Under the pieces are notes generated by a model that was given only the letters and a program-made list of their open reading frames with translations, made no database searches and was not told the DNA's origin. A stretch of DNA of 64,000 nucleotides. Origin: DAHVFK01 sp035310985 (GTDB taxonomy: Bacteria > Pseudomonadota > Gammaproteobacteria > Burkholderiales > SG8-39). The stretch is from contig DATGDH010000072.1 of the NCBI GenBank assembly GCA_035310985.1, forward strand, positions 1 to 64,000. Reading direction: 5' to 3'. Position numbers and translations under genes: made by a program. Below are positions 38,974-46,845 of the stretch, one piece after another (positions within the stretch are counted from its first letter, which is position 1; the number at the start of each line of letters is the position of its first letter).

Positions 38974-39925
38974 CGAGCTTCTCCTCGAGCCAGTTGTCGA
39001 ACGCGGGGTCGAGCTTCGCGCGCACCGGGAACACCCAGTGCTGTGGCCGCGCGAAGCGCCGGCATTTTACCGCGTCCTTCTCGGTCATGATGACCGGCGC
39101 GTCGTCGCCGAACTCGAGGTCGCCCGCGGTGAAAGCGTGGTGGTCCGGGAAGGGGTGCGGCACGACCTGGATGCCGAATCGCCCCAGGTGGACGAAGAAG
39201 CGCTTCGGGTCGCCGATGCCGGCCACCGCGTGCACGCGCTGCCCGGCGAACTCCCGTGGCGCGCGGCGCTGGCGCGCGTCCGCGAGGCAATGCAGCAGCT
39301 CGCCTTCCAGCCGCATCGCGTACCCGTTCACCGCGTCGGTATCGTGCGCCACCACGGCGTCGACCGAGCGCAGCCGCGAGCGCGGCTCGCGCAGCGGTCC
39401 GGCCGGGAGCATGAAACCGTTGCCGAAGCCACGCGCGTCGACCACGCAGACTTCCAGGTCGCGCGCCAGCCGGTAATGCTGCAGGCCATCGTCCAGGACG
39501 ATCACGTCGACATCCGGATGCTGCGCACGCAGCGCCTCGCATACGCGCACGCGGTCGGGTCCCACCCACACCGTGCAACCGCTGCGCCGCGCGAGCACCA
39601 CGGGCTCGTCGCCCACCTCGGCCGGGTCGGAGGCGATCGTCGCCTCGCGCGGTGCCTCGAGCCGCGCGCCGTAGCCGCGCGACACGATGCCCGGGATCCA
39701 GCCTCTCGACTTCAGCAGCTCGGCGATGTGCAGCACGAGCGGTGTCTTGCCGCTGCCGCCGGCGACCAAGTTTCCCACCGCGATCACCGGCACGCCGGCG
39801 CGCCGGCGCCGCAGCAGGTGCAGCGCGTACAGCAGCCTGCGCGCGAAGACGACGAAGCGAAACAGCACGCTGGCCGGCCACAGCAGCCAAGCTAGCGCGC
39901 TGCGGCGAGTCCAGTACGCGGGCAG
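38957..39925 (-). CDS. lpxK: Tetraacyldisaccharide 4'-kinase
   Basis: Phosphorylates the lipid A precursor at the inner membrane. Core motifs: VGNLVAGGSGKTPLV (P-loop), GIVSRGYGA, VDVIVLDDGLQHYRLARD, MTEKDAVKCRRFA. The family's N-terminal membrane-entry segment (LPAYWTRRSALAWLLWPASVLFRF) is present in frame only if translation starts at CTG 39925, six bases after a perfect GGAGG (39936-39932) and right after the exbD stop. The first ordinary start, GTG 39868, would drop 19 conserved residues and has no good ribosome site. Length with CTG is 322 aa. Confidence 0.9.
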   Translation of the reverse strand: MPAYWTRRSALAWLLWPASVLFRFVVFARRLLYALHLLRRRRAGVPVIAVGNLVAGGSGKTPLVLHIAELLKSRGWIPGIVSRGYGARLEAPREATIASDPAEVGDEPVVLARRSGCTVWVGPDRVRVCEALRAQHPDVDVIVLDDGLQHYRLARDLEVCVVDARGFGNGFMLPAGPLREPRSRLRSVDAVVAHDTDAVNGYAMRLEGELLHCLADARQRRAPREFAGQRVHAVAGIGDPKRFFVHLGRFGIQVVPHPFPDHHAFTAGDLEFGDDAPVIMTEKDAVKCRRFARPQHWVFPVRAKLDPAFDNWLEEKLGERPR

Positions 39926-39927
39926 GG

Positions 39928-40350
39928 CTATCCTCCGGAAGGCGTCTGGGTCGTGAAGGTGATCTGCGACAGCCCTGCCATGCGCGCGGCCTCCAGCACC
40001 CGGATCACCGACTGATGCGTGGCCAGCGCGTCGGCGCTTATCACCACCACGGGCTCCTTGCTGCCGGCTGCAGCGCGCCGCAGGTCGTCGGCGAGCGGCT
40101 CGACGCCGGTGTACGCGACCGGCGCGTGATTGATGACGTACTGACCCTGGGCGCTCACCAGCACGTTTATCTCGCTCGGGCGCTCGAGCTGCTTTTGCGC
40201 TTCCGCGGTCGGCAGATTGATCTGCAGCTCGGTGTACTTGGAATACGTCGTGGTGATCATGAGGAAGATGAGGATCACCATCATCACGTCGATGAGCGGC
40301 ACCAGGTTGATTTCCGGCTGCTCCTTGGTCTTGCCGCGCTGGAAGTTCAT
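39928..40350 (-). CDS. exbD: Biopolymer transport protein ExbD/TolR family
   Basis: 140 aa. Cytoplasmic start, single membrane helix with the essential Asp21 in INLVPLIDVMMVILIFLM, then a periplasmic domain. With ExbB it forms the proton channel energising TonB-type transport; no tonB is nearby. Overlaps exbB by four bases. The Shine-Dalgarno of lpxK lies in its last codons (Gly-Gly). Confidence 0.93.
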   Translation of the reverse strand: MNFQRGKTKEQPEINLVPLIDVMMVILIFLMITTTYSKYTELQINLPTAEAQKQLERPSEINVLVSAQGQYVINHAPVAYTGVEPLADDLRRAAAGSKEPVVVISADALATHQSVIRVLEAARMAGLSQITFTTQTPSGG

Positions 40351-40997
40351 CGCCTTGCGGCCGGCTCCATGGCCGGCGAATGCTGGCCGTAGTCGGTGCG
40401 CTCGCCGTGCACGATGTCGACCAGCTTGGCCGCGTCCTGCTCCATTTGCACCACGAAGCCGTCCACCTTGTTCTTGAAGTGGCGGTAGAAGATGAGCGAC
40501 GGAATGGAGATCGCGATGCCGAACGCGGTGTTGTACAGGGCCACCGAGATGCCGTGCGCCAACTGCTGCGGGTTGGTACCGGAGGGTGACTGCGAACCGA
40601 AGATCTCGATCATGCCGATCACCGTGCCGAACAGCCCGAGCAGCGGCGCCGCACTTGCGATCGTACCGAGAGTCGTGAGGAAGCGCTCGAGCTGGTGCGC
40701 GACGCTGCGCCCGGCCTCCTCGACCGCTTCCTTCATGACGTAGCGCGAGCTGCCGAAGTTGCGCAGCCCAGCGGCCAGCACCTGGCCGAGCGGCGAGTCC
40801 TTGGCGAGCCGGTCGATCACCTCATCGCGGATGCCGTCGCGCCGGTACACCGCGATTACCTGGTCGAGAAGGTCGCGCGGAACGATGCGGCCTTCGCGCA
40901 GGGTCAAAGTGCGCTCGATGATCAACGCGACCGCGATGATCGAGGCGAGCAGCAGGAACCAGATCGGCCAGCCGGCGGCGTGGATGATCGCGAACAA
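40347..40997 (-). CDS. exbB: ExbB/TolQ-family proton channel subunit
   Basis: 216 aa from TTG 40997. MotA/TolQ/ExbB fold: first helix FAIIHAAGWPIWFLLLASIIAV, then RFLTTLGTIASAAPLLGLFGTVIGMIEIF and AHGISVALYNTAFGIAISIPSLIFY. TTG is preferred because CGGAGA lies eight bases upstream and family members begin at this LFAIIHAAG point; the frame continues to 41087 without family similarity. First gene of the exbB-exbD-lpxK-UPF0434-kdsB-adk operon. Confidence 0.92.
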   Translation of the reverse strand: MFAIIHAAGWPIWFLLLASIIAVALIIERTLTLREGRIVPRDLLDQVIAVYRRDGIRDEVIDRLAKDSPLGQVLAAGLRNFGSSRYVMKEAVEEAGRSVAHQLERFLTTLGTIASAAPLLGLFGTVIGMIEIFGSQSPSGTNPQQLAHGISVALYNTAFGIAISIPSLIFYRHFKNKVDGFVVQMEQDAAKLVDIVHGERTDYGQHSPAMEPAARR

Positions 40998-41384
40998 ACC
41001 GTTTGTCTCCGGATGTTTTCTCTTGATTCGGGGTGCGCGCACTTTAGCCAAAGCGATGAGCCCCGGCAAGTTCACGCTGCATCGCAAAATGCGCCGCGCC
41101 GGCGTCGCATCCCGGCGACGCGCGGCCCGCTCCGCCTGCGCTTTCGCTGCTTATCCACAAAACTTGTGGATAAGTTTGTGGATTTTCTCTTAGCCGTTCC
41201 GATGTTGAGTGTGGCATTGCCTGCAAAGTTGGCAGCGATCATTTTTTGAGCAGCATTTTTCGCAACCGATACAGCGCATTAGAAAATAGAATCGGCCTCC
41301 GCGGGGTCTTGTGCGGGTCTGTGGCACGCGCGGCTCCGCGATGTGGATAGGTGTAAGCTGCCGCCTGACCTCGGAAGCGCGCTC
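40998..41384. other. Non-coding gap between exbB and xseA with DnaA boxes and an AT-rich stretch
   Basis: 387 bp divergent spacer, long for this window. It holds the DnaA-box cluster (41151-41185), another box at 41342-41350 and an AT-rich stretch around 41237-41295 with runs of T and a TAGAAT box at 41287. No convincing ORF, tRNA or riboswitch seen. Confidence 0.7.
41151..41185. promoter_or_regulatory. Cluster of DnaA boxes
   Basis: TTATCCACA (41151-41159) is a perfect DnaA box; its perfect complement TGTGGATAA follows at 41165-41173, facing it across five bases. TGTGGATTT (41177-41185) matches seven of nine. TGTGGATAG (41342-41350) matches eight of nine. DnaA binding is inferred from the consensus only. 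Confidence 0.65.
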
Positions 41385-42611
41385 ATGCAGCACAAGAACG
41401 GCGACGCAACTCTCCAATCCGGCGGCGCGGTAGCCATCAGCGTATCGGAACTGCTGCGCAGCGTGCGCGACCTGCTCGAGCACCGCTTCCCCCTGACATG
41501 GGTGGCAGGAGAGATTTCCAACCTGACGCGCGCCGCGTCGGGCCATTTCTACTTCACGCTCAAGGACGACGCGGCGCAGGTCGACTGCGTGATGTTCCGC
41601 GGGCGCGCCGCCGCGCTCGATTGGACCCCGCAGGACGGCGTGCGCGTCGAGGCGCGCGCGCTGGTGACGCTTTACGAACCGCGCGGGCGCTTCCAGCTGA
41701 ACGTCGAGACAATGCGGCGCGCGGGCCTGGGCCCGCTGTACGAGCGCTTCCTCAGGCTGAAGGAGAAGCTCGCGCGCGAAGGCCTGTTCGACGCCGCGGT
41801 GAAGCGCGCGCCGCCCCCGCATCCGCGCGCGATCGGCGTCTTGACCTCGCTCGGCGCAGCCGCGCTGCGCGACGTGCTGACCACGCTCGCGCGGCGCAAC
41901 CCGACGATCACGGTGATCGTCTACCCCGTCCCCGTGCAGGGCGAAGGCGCCGCAGCGCGCATCGCCGCAATGCTCGCGCTCGCCGGCGAGCGCACCGAGT
42001 GCGACGTGCTGCTGCTGGTGCGCGGCGGCGGGTCGCTCGAGGATCTGTGGCCGTTCAACGAAGAGTCCGTGGCGCGCGCGATTCGCGCGTCGCCGATTCC
42101 GGTGCTGGTCGGCGTCGGGCACGAGACCGACTTCACGATCGCGGATTTCGCGGCAGACCGGCGAGCGCCGACGCCGACAGCGGCCGCCGAGATGGCGAGC
42201 CCGCCGCGCGCCGAGCTGCTCGAGCGCGTCGCCGTGCTCGCGCTGCGCGCTTCGCGCGAGGCGCGCCGCCGGATCGAGTACGCCATGCAGGCGGTCGACG
42301 GCCTGGCGCGTCGCCTGGTGCACCCCGCCGAGCGCATCCGCACATCGCGTCGGCTGCTCGCGCAACTCGGCGCGCGCCTAGCCTCGGCCGCGGCGCGCAG
42401 CCTGGATGCGGCGCGCTACCGCGTCGAGCACCTGCGCGCTGCGCTCGCCGGCCTCGATCCGAACGCGGTGCTCTCGCGCGGCTACAGCATCACGCGCAAC
42501 GCGGCGGGCGAAGTGCTGCGCGACGCGGCGCGCGTGGCCGAGGGCGAGCGCCTGGTCACGACGCTGTACCGGGGCTGGGTCGAAAGCGAGGCGAAGCGCA
42601 AGGGGTCCTGA
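41385..42611 (+). CDS. xseA: Exodeoxyribonuclease VII large subunit
   Basis: 408 aa. N-terminal OB fold (VSELLRSVRDLLEHRFPLTWVAGEISNLTRAASGHFYFTLKDDAAQVDCVMFRG, residues about 18-70), catalytic domain with GVLTSLGAAALRDVL, RGGGSLEDLWPFN and VGVGHETDFTIADFAADRRAPTPTAAAE, then a coiled-coil and C-terminal SRGYSITR. Start at 41385 has GGAAG upstream; a GTG at 41343 would begin inside a DnaA box. The small subunit xseB is at 18225. Confidence 0.95.
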   Translation: MQHKNGDATLQSGGAVAISVSELLRSVRDLLEHRFPLTWVAGEISNLTRAASGHFYFTLKDDAAQVDCVMFRGRAAALDWTPQDGVRVEARALVTLYEPRGRFQLNVETMRRAGLGPLYERFLRLKEKLAREGLFDAAVKRAPPPHPRAIGVLTSLGAAALRDVLTTLARRNPTITVIVYPVPVQGEGAAARIAAMLALAGERTECDVLLLVRGGGSLEDLWPFNEESVARAIRASPIPVLVGVGHETDFTIADFAADRRAPTPTAAAEMASPPRAELLERVAVLALRASREARRRIEYAMQAVDGLARRLVHPAERIRTSRRLLAQLGARLASAAARSLDAARYRVEHLRAALAGLDPNAVLSRGYSITRNAAGEVLRDAARVAEGERLVTTLYRGWVESEAKRKGS

Positions 42612-42635
42612 GGCCGCGATGCGATAATGCCCGCC

Positions 42636-43193
42636 ATGGCTCACCGGCTGTCCAAAATCGCGACGCGTACCGGAGACGCCGGCGAGACCGGCCTCGGCGA
42701 CGGCACGCGCGCGCCAAAGGACAGCCCGCGCGTGCAGGCGCTGGGCGACATCGACGAGCTCAACTCGGCGCTCGGCCTGCTGCTCGCCGAGGAGGTCCCG
42801 GACGCAATGCGCGCTGCGCTAGAGCAAGTGCAGCAGGACCTGTTCGACCTGGGCGGCGAAGCGAGCATTCCCGGCCACCGGATCCTCGGCGAGGCGCAGG
42901 TCGCGCGCCTGGACACCCTGCTCGAAGACTGGAACCGTGATTTGCCGCCCCTCAAGGAATTCGTCCTGCCCGGCGGCTCGCGCGCCGCGGCAGCCGCCCA
43001 CCTGGCACGCACGGTTTGCCGGCGGGCCGAGCGCAGCCTGGTCGCTCTCGGCCGGCGCGAGACGGTCGGCGAGCAAGCGCGCCGGTACCTGAACCGGCTC
43101 TCCGACCTGCTATTCGTTGCCGCTCGGCTGCTCAATCGCTATGCCGGGCGCTCGGACGTCATGTGGCGTCACGACCGAAGCAAGAACCGTTGA
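42636..43193 (+). CDS. Cob(I)yrinic acid a,c-diamide adenosyltransferase (PduO type)
   Basis: 185 aa (188 if ATG 42627 is used). ATP:corrinoid adenosyltransferase making adenosylcobalamin. N-terminal ATP-binding TRTGDAGETGLGDGTR, then DIDELNSALG, LPGGSRAAAAAHLARTVCRRAERS and LNRLSDLLFVAARLLN. Gives the cell the coenzyme form of B12, while queG in this window needs cobalamin itself. Stop overlaps the next gene (TGATG). Confidence 0.92.
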   Translation: MAHRLSKIATRTGDAGETGLGDGTRAPKDSPRVQALGDIDELNSALGLLLAEEVPDAMRAALEQVQQDLFDLGGEASIPGHRILGEAQVARLDTLLEDWNRDLPPLKEFVLPGGSRAAAAAHLARTVCRRAERSLVALGRRETVGEQARRYLNRLSDLLFVAARLLNRYAGRSDVMWRHDRSKNR

Positions 43194-43897
43194 TGCGCGC
43201 GCTAGTATTCGACGTGTTCGGCACCGTCGTCGACTGGCGCGGCTCGATCATCGCCGAGGGGCGCAAGCTCGGACGCGACAAAGGGCTGCGCGTGAGCTGG
43301 CCTGCGTTCGCGGACGCCTGGCGCGCCGGCTACCGGCCTGCGATGGCGCGGGTGCGCTCAGGCGAGCTGCCCTGGACTCCGATCGACGCGCTGCATCGCA
43401 CGATTCTCGATGAGCTCTTGCAGCGCTTCCACATTACCGGCCTCACGGAGCAGGAGATCGATCACTTCAACCGCGCCTGGCACCGGCTCAAGCCCTGGCG
43501 CGACGCGCGCTCCGGGTTGCGCCGCCTGAAGGAGTCCTACGTCATCGCGCCCCTATCCAATGGCAACCTGGCGCTGCTGACCAACATGGCGAAGCACTCC
43601 GGCTTGCCGTGGGACTGCGTGCTGTCGGCGGAACTGTTCCGCCATTACAAGCCCGATCCGGAGGCCTACCGCGGGGCGGCGCAGCTGCTCGGCCTGCCGG
43701 AGCACGAGGTGATGATGGTGGCCGCGCACAAGGACGACTTGTTCGCGGCCAAGTCCTGCGGCCTGCGTACGGCGTTCGTGCCCCGCCCGCTCGAGCACGG
43801 TCCCAAGGGACGCGTCGACGTGTCTCCGGAGCCGGCGTTCGACGTCAACGCGCGCGATTTCAACGACCTCGCCGACCAGCTGGCCGCGCGAGACTGA
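43193..43897 (+). CDS. Haloacid dehalogenase type II (HAD superfamily)
   Basis: 234 aa. Nucleophile Asp7 in ALVFDVFGTVVDWRGS; PLSNGNLALLTNMAKHSGLPWD and HYKPDPEAYRGAAQLLGLPEHEVMMVAAHKDDLFAAKSCGLRTAFV are typical of L-2-haloacid dehalogenases (SN and KPDP motifs). Whether halogenated acids are the real substrate cannot be told; many such genes are annotated this way. ATG at 43193 overlaps the preceding stop. Confidence 0.87.
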   Translation: MRALVFDVFGTVVDWRGSIIAEGRKLGRDKGLRVSWPAFADAWRAGYRPAMARVRSGELPWTPIDALHRTILDELLQRFHITGLTEQEIDHFNRAWHRLKPWRDARSGLRRLKESYVIAPLSNGNLALLTNMAKHSGLPWDCVLSAELFRHYKPDPEAYRGAAQLLGLPEHEVMMVAAHKDDLFAAKSCGLRTAFVPRPLEHGPKGRVDVSPEPAFDVNARDFNDLADQLAARD

Positions 43898-43911
43898 CCC
43901 GGAGAGGTGCG

Positions 43912-44319
43912 ATGGCAGAGATCAAGATCAGCAACGTCGAGTCGCTCGGCAGGCCGCTCGGCCAGTATTCGCACATGACGCGCGCGAAAGCCGCCGAATA
44001 CCTGTTCATCGCGGGCATGCTTGCCTCCGACAAGGCGGGCAACGTGGTAGGCAAGGACGATTTCGACGCGCAATGCACGCAAGTGTTCGGCAACATCGCC
44101 GCCGCGCTCGAGTCGGCGGGCGCAGGCTGGGGCAACGTGGTCCAGTTCACCACCTATCTCGTGCACTCGCAGGATATTGCGCGCTTCATGGCCTTCAGAC
44201 AGAAGGCCTTTCCGCGCATGTTTCCGAACGGCGTCTATCCGCCCAATACCCTGCTCGTCGTCGACCGGCTCGTGCAGGAACCCTATCTCGTCGAGATTCA
44301 GACGATCGCCGCGCTCTAA
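43912..44319 (+). CDS. RidA/YjgF-family protein
   Basis: 135 aa. The fold's marks are LGQYSHMTRAKAAEYLFIAGMLASD, VFGNIAAALESAGAGWGNVVQFTTYLV and NTLLVVDRLVQEPYLVEIQTIAAL. RidA proteins hydrolyse reactive enamine/imine intermediates; this one lacks the exact RidA C-terminal pattern, so it may be another Rid subgroup. GGAGAGG lies four bases before the ATG. Downstream of the HAD gene by 14 bp. Confidence 0.87.
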   Translation: MAEIKISNVESLGRPLGQYSHMTRAKAAEYLFIAGMLASDKAGNVVGKDDFDAQCTQVFGNIAAALESAGAGWGNVVQFTTYLVHSQDIARFMAFRQKAFPRMFPNGVYPPNTLLVVDRLVQEPYLVEIQTIAAL

Positions 44320-44465
44320 TCGGTGGCGGATAGTCGACAGCAATCGTCGACCTTTCGACCCCGGAAATCCGGCAAAATTCACGTTTATTCAATGCGTTAT
44401 CGAATATCCGAGGGCTCTGGCCGCCAGGCATGGCGCTTGCGTAGCCATAGGGCGAGGAGCCGATC

Positions 44466-44897
44466 ATGGAACTACTCGATCAAGACTTCAGCGCAAGGCG
44501 CGTCGCGCCAGGGAGCGAACGGCCGGCCCGCGTGCTGGTGGTGCACGACCAGGAATCGACGCGTCTGCTCCTCGCCCACATCGTCAGCCGGGAGCCCAAC
44601 ACGCGCGTCGTGCTGGCCGGCACCTGCGAGCAGGCACTGCAGTTCGCGGATGCAACGACCTACGACATGATCCTTCTCGACCTGATGATGCCGGGAATCG
44701 GCGGCCTCGAAGTGCTCAGGCGGCTGCGCGTCGGCGCGACCAACCGCTGGACGCCGGTCGTGGTCGTCTCGGCGCGCGATGATCGCGAAGCGAGGCTGCG
44801 CTGCAAGGCGCTCGGCGCCAATGCCTTCGTCACCAAGCCGGTCGCGCGTGCAGACATCGTCGCGGCATTGCGCGCGCACTCCGCTCAAGCGCACTGA
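44466..44897 (+). CDS. Single-domain response regulator
   Basis: 143 aa, receiver domain only (about 21-138) after a 20-residue tail. Phospho-acceptor Asp in MILLDLMMPGIGG, Thr/Ser in VVVVSARD, Lys in FVTKPV. The metal-binding acid pair is H-D (VLVVHDQES) instead of D-D or E-D, which may weaken phosphorylation. No output domain. The 146-bp spacer before it is locally AT-rich (44371-44405), likely its promoter, with GTCGAC at 44333 and 44346. Confidence 0.87.
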   Translation: MELLDQDFSARRVAPGSERPARVLVVHDQESTRLLLAHIVSREPNTRVVLAGTCEQALQFADATTYDMILLDLMMPGIGGLEVLRRLRVGATNRWTPVVVVSARDDREARLRCKALGANAFVTKPVARADIVAALRAHSAQAH

Positions 44898-44946
44898 TCC
44901 CTCTGACCACGGGAAAAGTGGGTTGCGCGCCTGAAAACGCGTCGCA

Positions 44947-44960
44947 TTGACGCGCATCAA
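44947..44960. promoter_or_regulatory. FNR/ANR-type binding site upstream of archease-rtcB
   Basis: TTGAC-GCGC-ATCAA at 44947-44960 differs from the FNR consensus TTGAT-N4-ATCAA at one position. It is 35 bp before the archease ATG, so it could activate or block the promoter by oxygen state. Regulator not seen in the window. Confidence 0.5.
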
Positions 44961-44994
44961 GTCCGCGGCTGGGGCGCGTGAAAAGATTCCCAAT

Positions 44995-45411
44995 ATGGGC
45001 GCGCGCTGGGAACACTTCGAGCATGGCGCCGACGTCGGCGTGCGCGGCTTCGGCGCGAGCAAGAACGAAGCCTTCGAGCAGGCCGCGCTGGCGCTTACCG
45101 CGGTGATCGCCGAGCCCGCCGCGGTCGAGGCGCGCGAGGGGGTCGAGATCGAGTGCGAGGCGCCGGACGACGAGCTGCTGCTCGCCGAGTGGCTGAATGC
45201 GTTGATATACGAGATGGCGACGCGCAAGATGCTGTTCAGCCGCTTCGCGGTGCGCATCGACGGGACCCGGCTGAGCGCCGAAGCGCGCGGCGAGCCGGTG
45301 GACGTGGCGCGCCACCATCCCGCGGTCGAGGCGAAGGGCGCGACCTACACCGCGCTGCGCGTGGCGCGCGAAGGCGGCGAGTGGGTCGCGCAGACGGTCG
45401 TGGACGTTTGA
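44995..45411 (+). CDS. Archease (RtcB ligase activator)
   Basis: 138 aa. WEHFEHGADVGVRGFGASKNEAFEQAALALTAVI and the end motif YTALRVAREGGEWVAQTVVDV match archease; acidic residues near the start (HGADVG) bind metal. It speeds guanylylation and allows multiple turnover of RtcB. Three bases separate it from rtcB. ATG at 44995 chosen; no strong ribosome site. Confidence 0.9.
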   Translation: MGARWEHFEHGADVGVRGFGASKNEAFEQAALALTAVIAEPAAVEAREGVEIECEAPDDELLLAEWLNALIYEMATRKMLFSRFAVRIDGTRLSAEARGEPVDVARHHPAVEAKGATYTALRVAREGGEWVAQTVVDV

Positions 45412-45414
45412 GCC

Positions 45415-46845
45415 ATGGATATCAACCTCCTTAAACGGCGTTCCGAATACGAATGGGAGATCCCGCAGCAAGGCGCGATGCGCGTGCCGGCGGTGATCTA
45501 CGCGGACGAAGCGCTGGTGCGCGACATGGACCGCAAGGTGTACGAGCAGGCGGTGAACGTGGCGATGCTGCCCGGCATCGTCAAGGCCTCCTACGCCATG
45601 CCCGACGCGCACTGGGGCTACGGCTTTCCGATCGGCGGCGTGGCAGCCTTCGACCCGGAACAAGGCGGCGTGGTCTCCGCAGGCGGCGTCGGCTTCGACA
45701 TCTCCTGCGGCGTGCGCTGCCTGCACACCGGGCTCGCGCGCGCCGACGTCATGCCGGCACAGAAGGCGCTCGCCGAAGCGCTCTACTACCGCATCCCGGC
45801 GGGCGTGGGCAGCACCGGCGCGATTCGCCTGAACGAGGCCGAGATGGACGCCATGCTCGCCGGCGGCGCGCGCTGGGCAGTCGAGCGCGGCTGGGGCGAG
45901 GCCGCCGACCTCGAGCGCATCGAGGAGTACGGCAGGATGAGCGGCGCTAAGCCAGGCAACGTATCGCAGCACGCGAAGAAGCGCCAGCGCGACGAAATGG
46001 GCACGCTCGGCAGCGGCAACCACTATCTCGAAGTGCAGGAAGTGACCGCCGTCTACGAGACCACGATCGCGGGCCAGTTCGGTCTGGAGCGGGGCGACAT
46101 CGTGGTGATGATCCACTGCGGCTCGCGCGGCCTGGGCCACCAGATCGGCACCGAGTACCTGAAGCGCATGGCGATCGCCGCGCAGCAGCACGGCATCGCG
46201 CTGCCCGACCGGGAGCTCGCCTGCGCGCCGATCCGCTCGGCGGTCGGCGAGGAGTACCTTGGCGCGATGCGCGCCGCGATCAACTGCGCGCTCGCCAACC
46301 GGCAGATCCTCACTCACCTCGTGCGCAAAGTCTTCGCCGAGCTCCTGCCGCAGGCGCGCCTGCCCCTGCTGTACGATGTCTCGCACAACACTTGCAAGGT
46401 AGAGGAGCACCGCAGCGACGGCGGCAAGCGCCAGCTGTATGTGCACCGCAAGGGCGCCACACGCGCCTTCGGCCCGGGCCATCCCGACGTCCCGGAGCCG
46501 CTGCGCGCGGCCGGACAGCCGGTGCTGATCGGCGGCTCGATGGGCACCGGCTCGTACGTGCTCGCGGGTACCGTCGCCTCCGAGTCTCTCGCCTTCAGCT
46601 CCGCCTGCCACGGCGCGGGCCGCGCGATGAGCCGGCACGAGGCGCTGCGCAGATGGAAAGGGCGCAAGGTTGTCGACGATCTCGCGGCACGTGGCATTCT
46701 CATCAGGAGCCCGTCGATGCGCGGCATCGCCGAAGAGGCGCCCGAAGCCTACAAGGACGTGTCGGCCGTCGTCGATGCCGCGGACACGGCCGGACTGGCG
46801 AAGAAAGTCGCGCGCCTCGAGCCGCTGGTGTGCATCAAGGGCTAG
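45415..46845 (+). CDS. rtcB: RNA-splicing ligase RtcB
   Basis: 476 aa. Joins 2',3'-cyclic phosphate or 3'-phosphate RNA ends to 5'-OH ends using GTP and Mn2+. Metal ligands D95 and C98 (GVGFDISCGVR), GTLGSGNHYLEVQ, IHCGSRGLGHQ, and the guanylylated His399 in SSACHGAGRAMSR. In bacteria it repairs or heals tRNA and rRNA under stress. Paired with archease, as in archaea, and overlapped by capA. Confidence 0.95.
   Translation: MDINLLKRRSEYEWEIPQQGAMRVPAVIYADEALVRDMDRKVYEQAVNVAMLPGIVKASYAMPDAHWGYGFPIGGVAAFDPEQGGVVSAGGVGFDISCGVRCLHTGLARADVMPAQKALAEALYYRIPAGVGSTGAIRLNEAEMDAMLAGGARWAVERGWGEAADLERIEEYGRMSGAKPGNVSQHAKKRQRDEMGTLGSGNHYLEVQEVTAVYETTIAGQFGLERGDIVVMIHCGSRGLGHQIGTEYLKRMAIAAQQHGIALPDRELACAPIRSAVGEEYLGAMRAAINCALANRQILTHLVRKVFAELLPQARLPLLYDVSHNTCKVEEHRSDGGKRQLYVHRKGATRAFGPGHPDVPEPLRAAGQPVLIGGSMGTGSYVLAGTVASESLAFSSACHGAGRAMSRHEALRRWKGRKVVDDLAARGILIRSPSMRGIAEEAPEAYKDVSAVVDAADTAGLAKKVARLEPLVCIKG

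Noticed and set aside
41343..41384. GTG start for xseA 42 bp upstream
   Set aside because: It lies in a DnaA-box-like sequence, adds residues not typical of XseA and has no ribosome site; ATG 41385 is better.
44333..44360. Repeated TCGAC units before the receiver gene
   Set aside because: Three copies at uneven spacing (13 and 9) in a genome where TCGAC is common; no site model supported.
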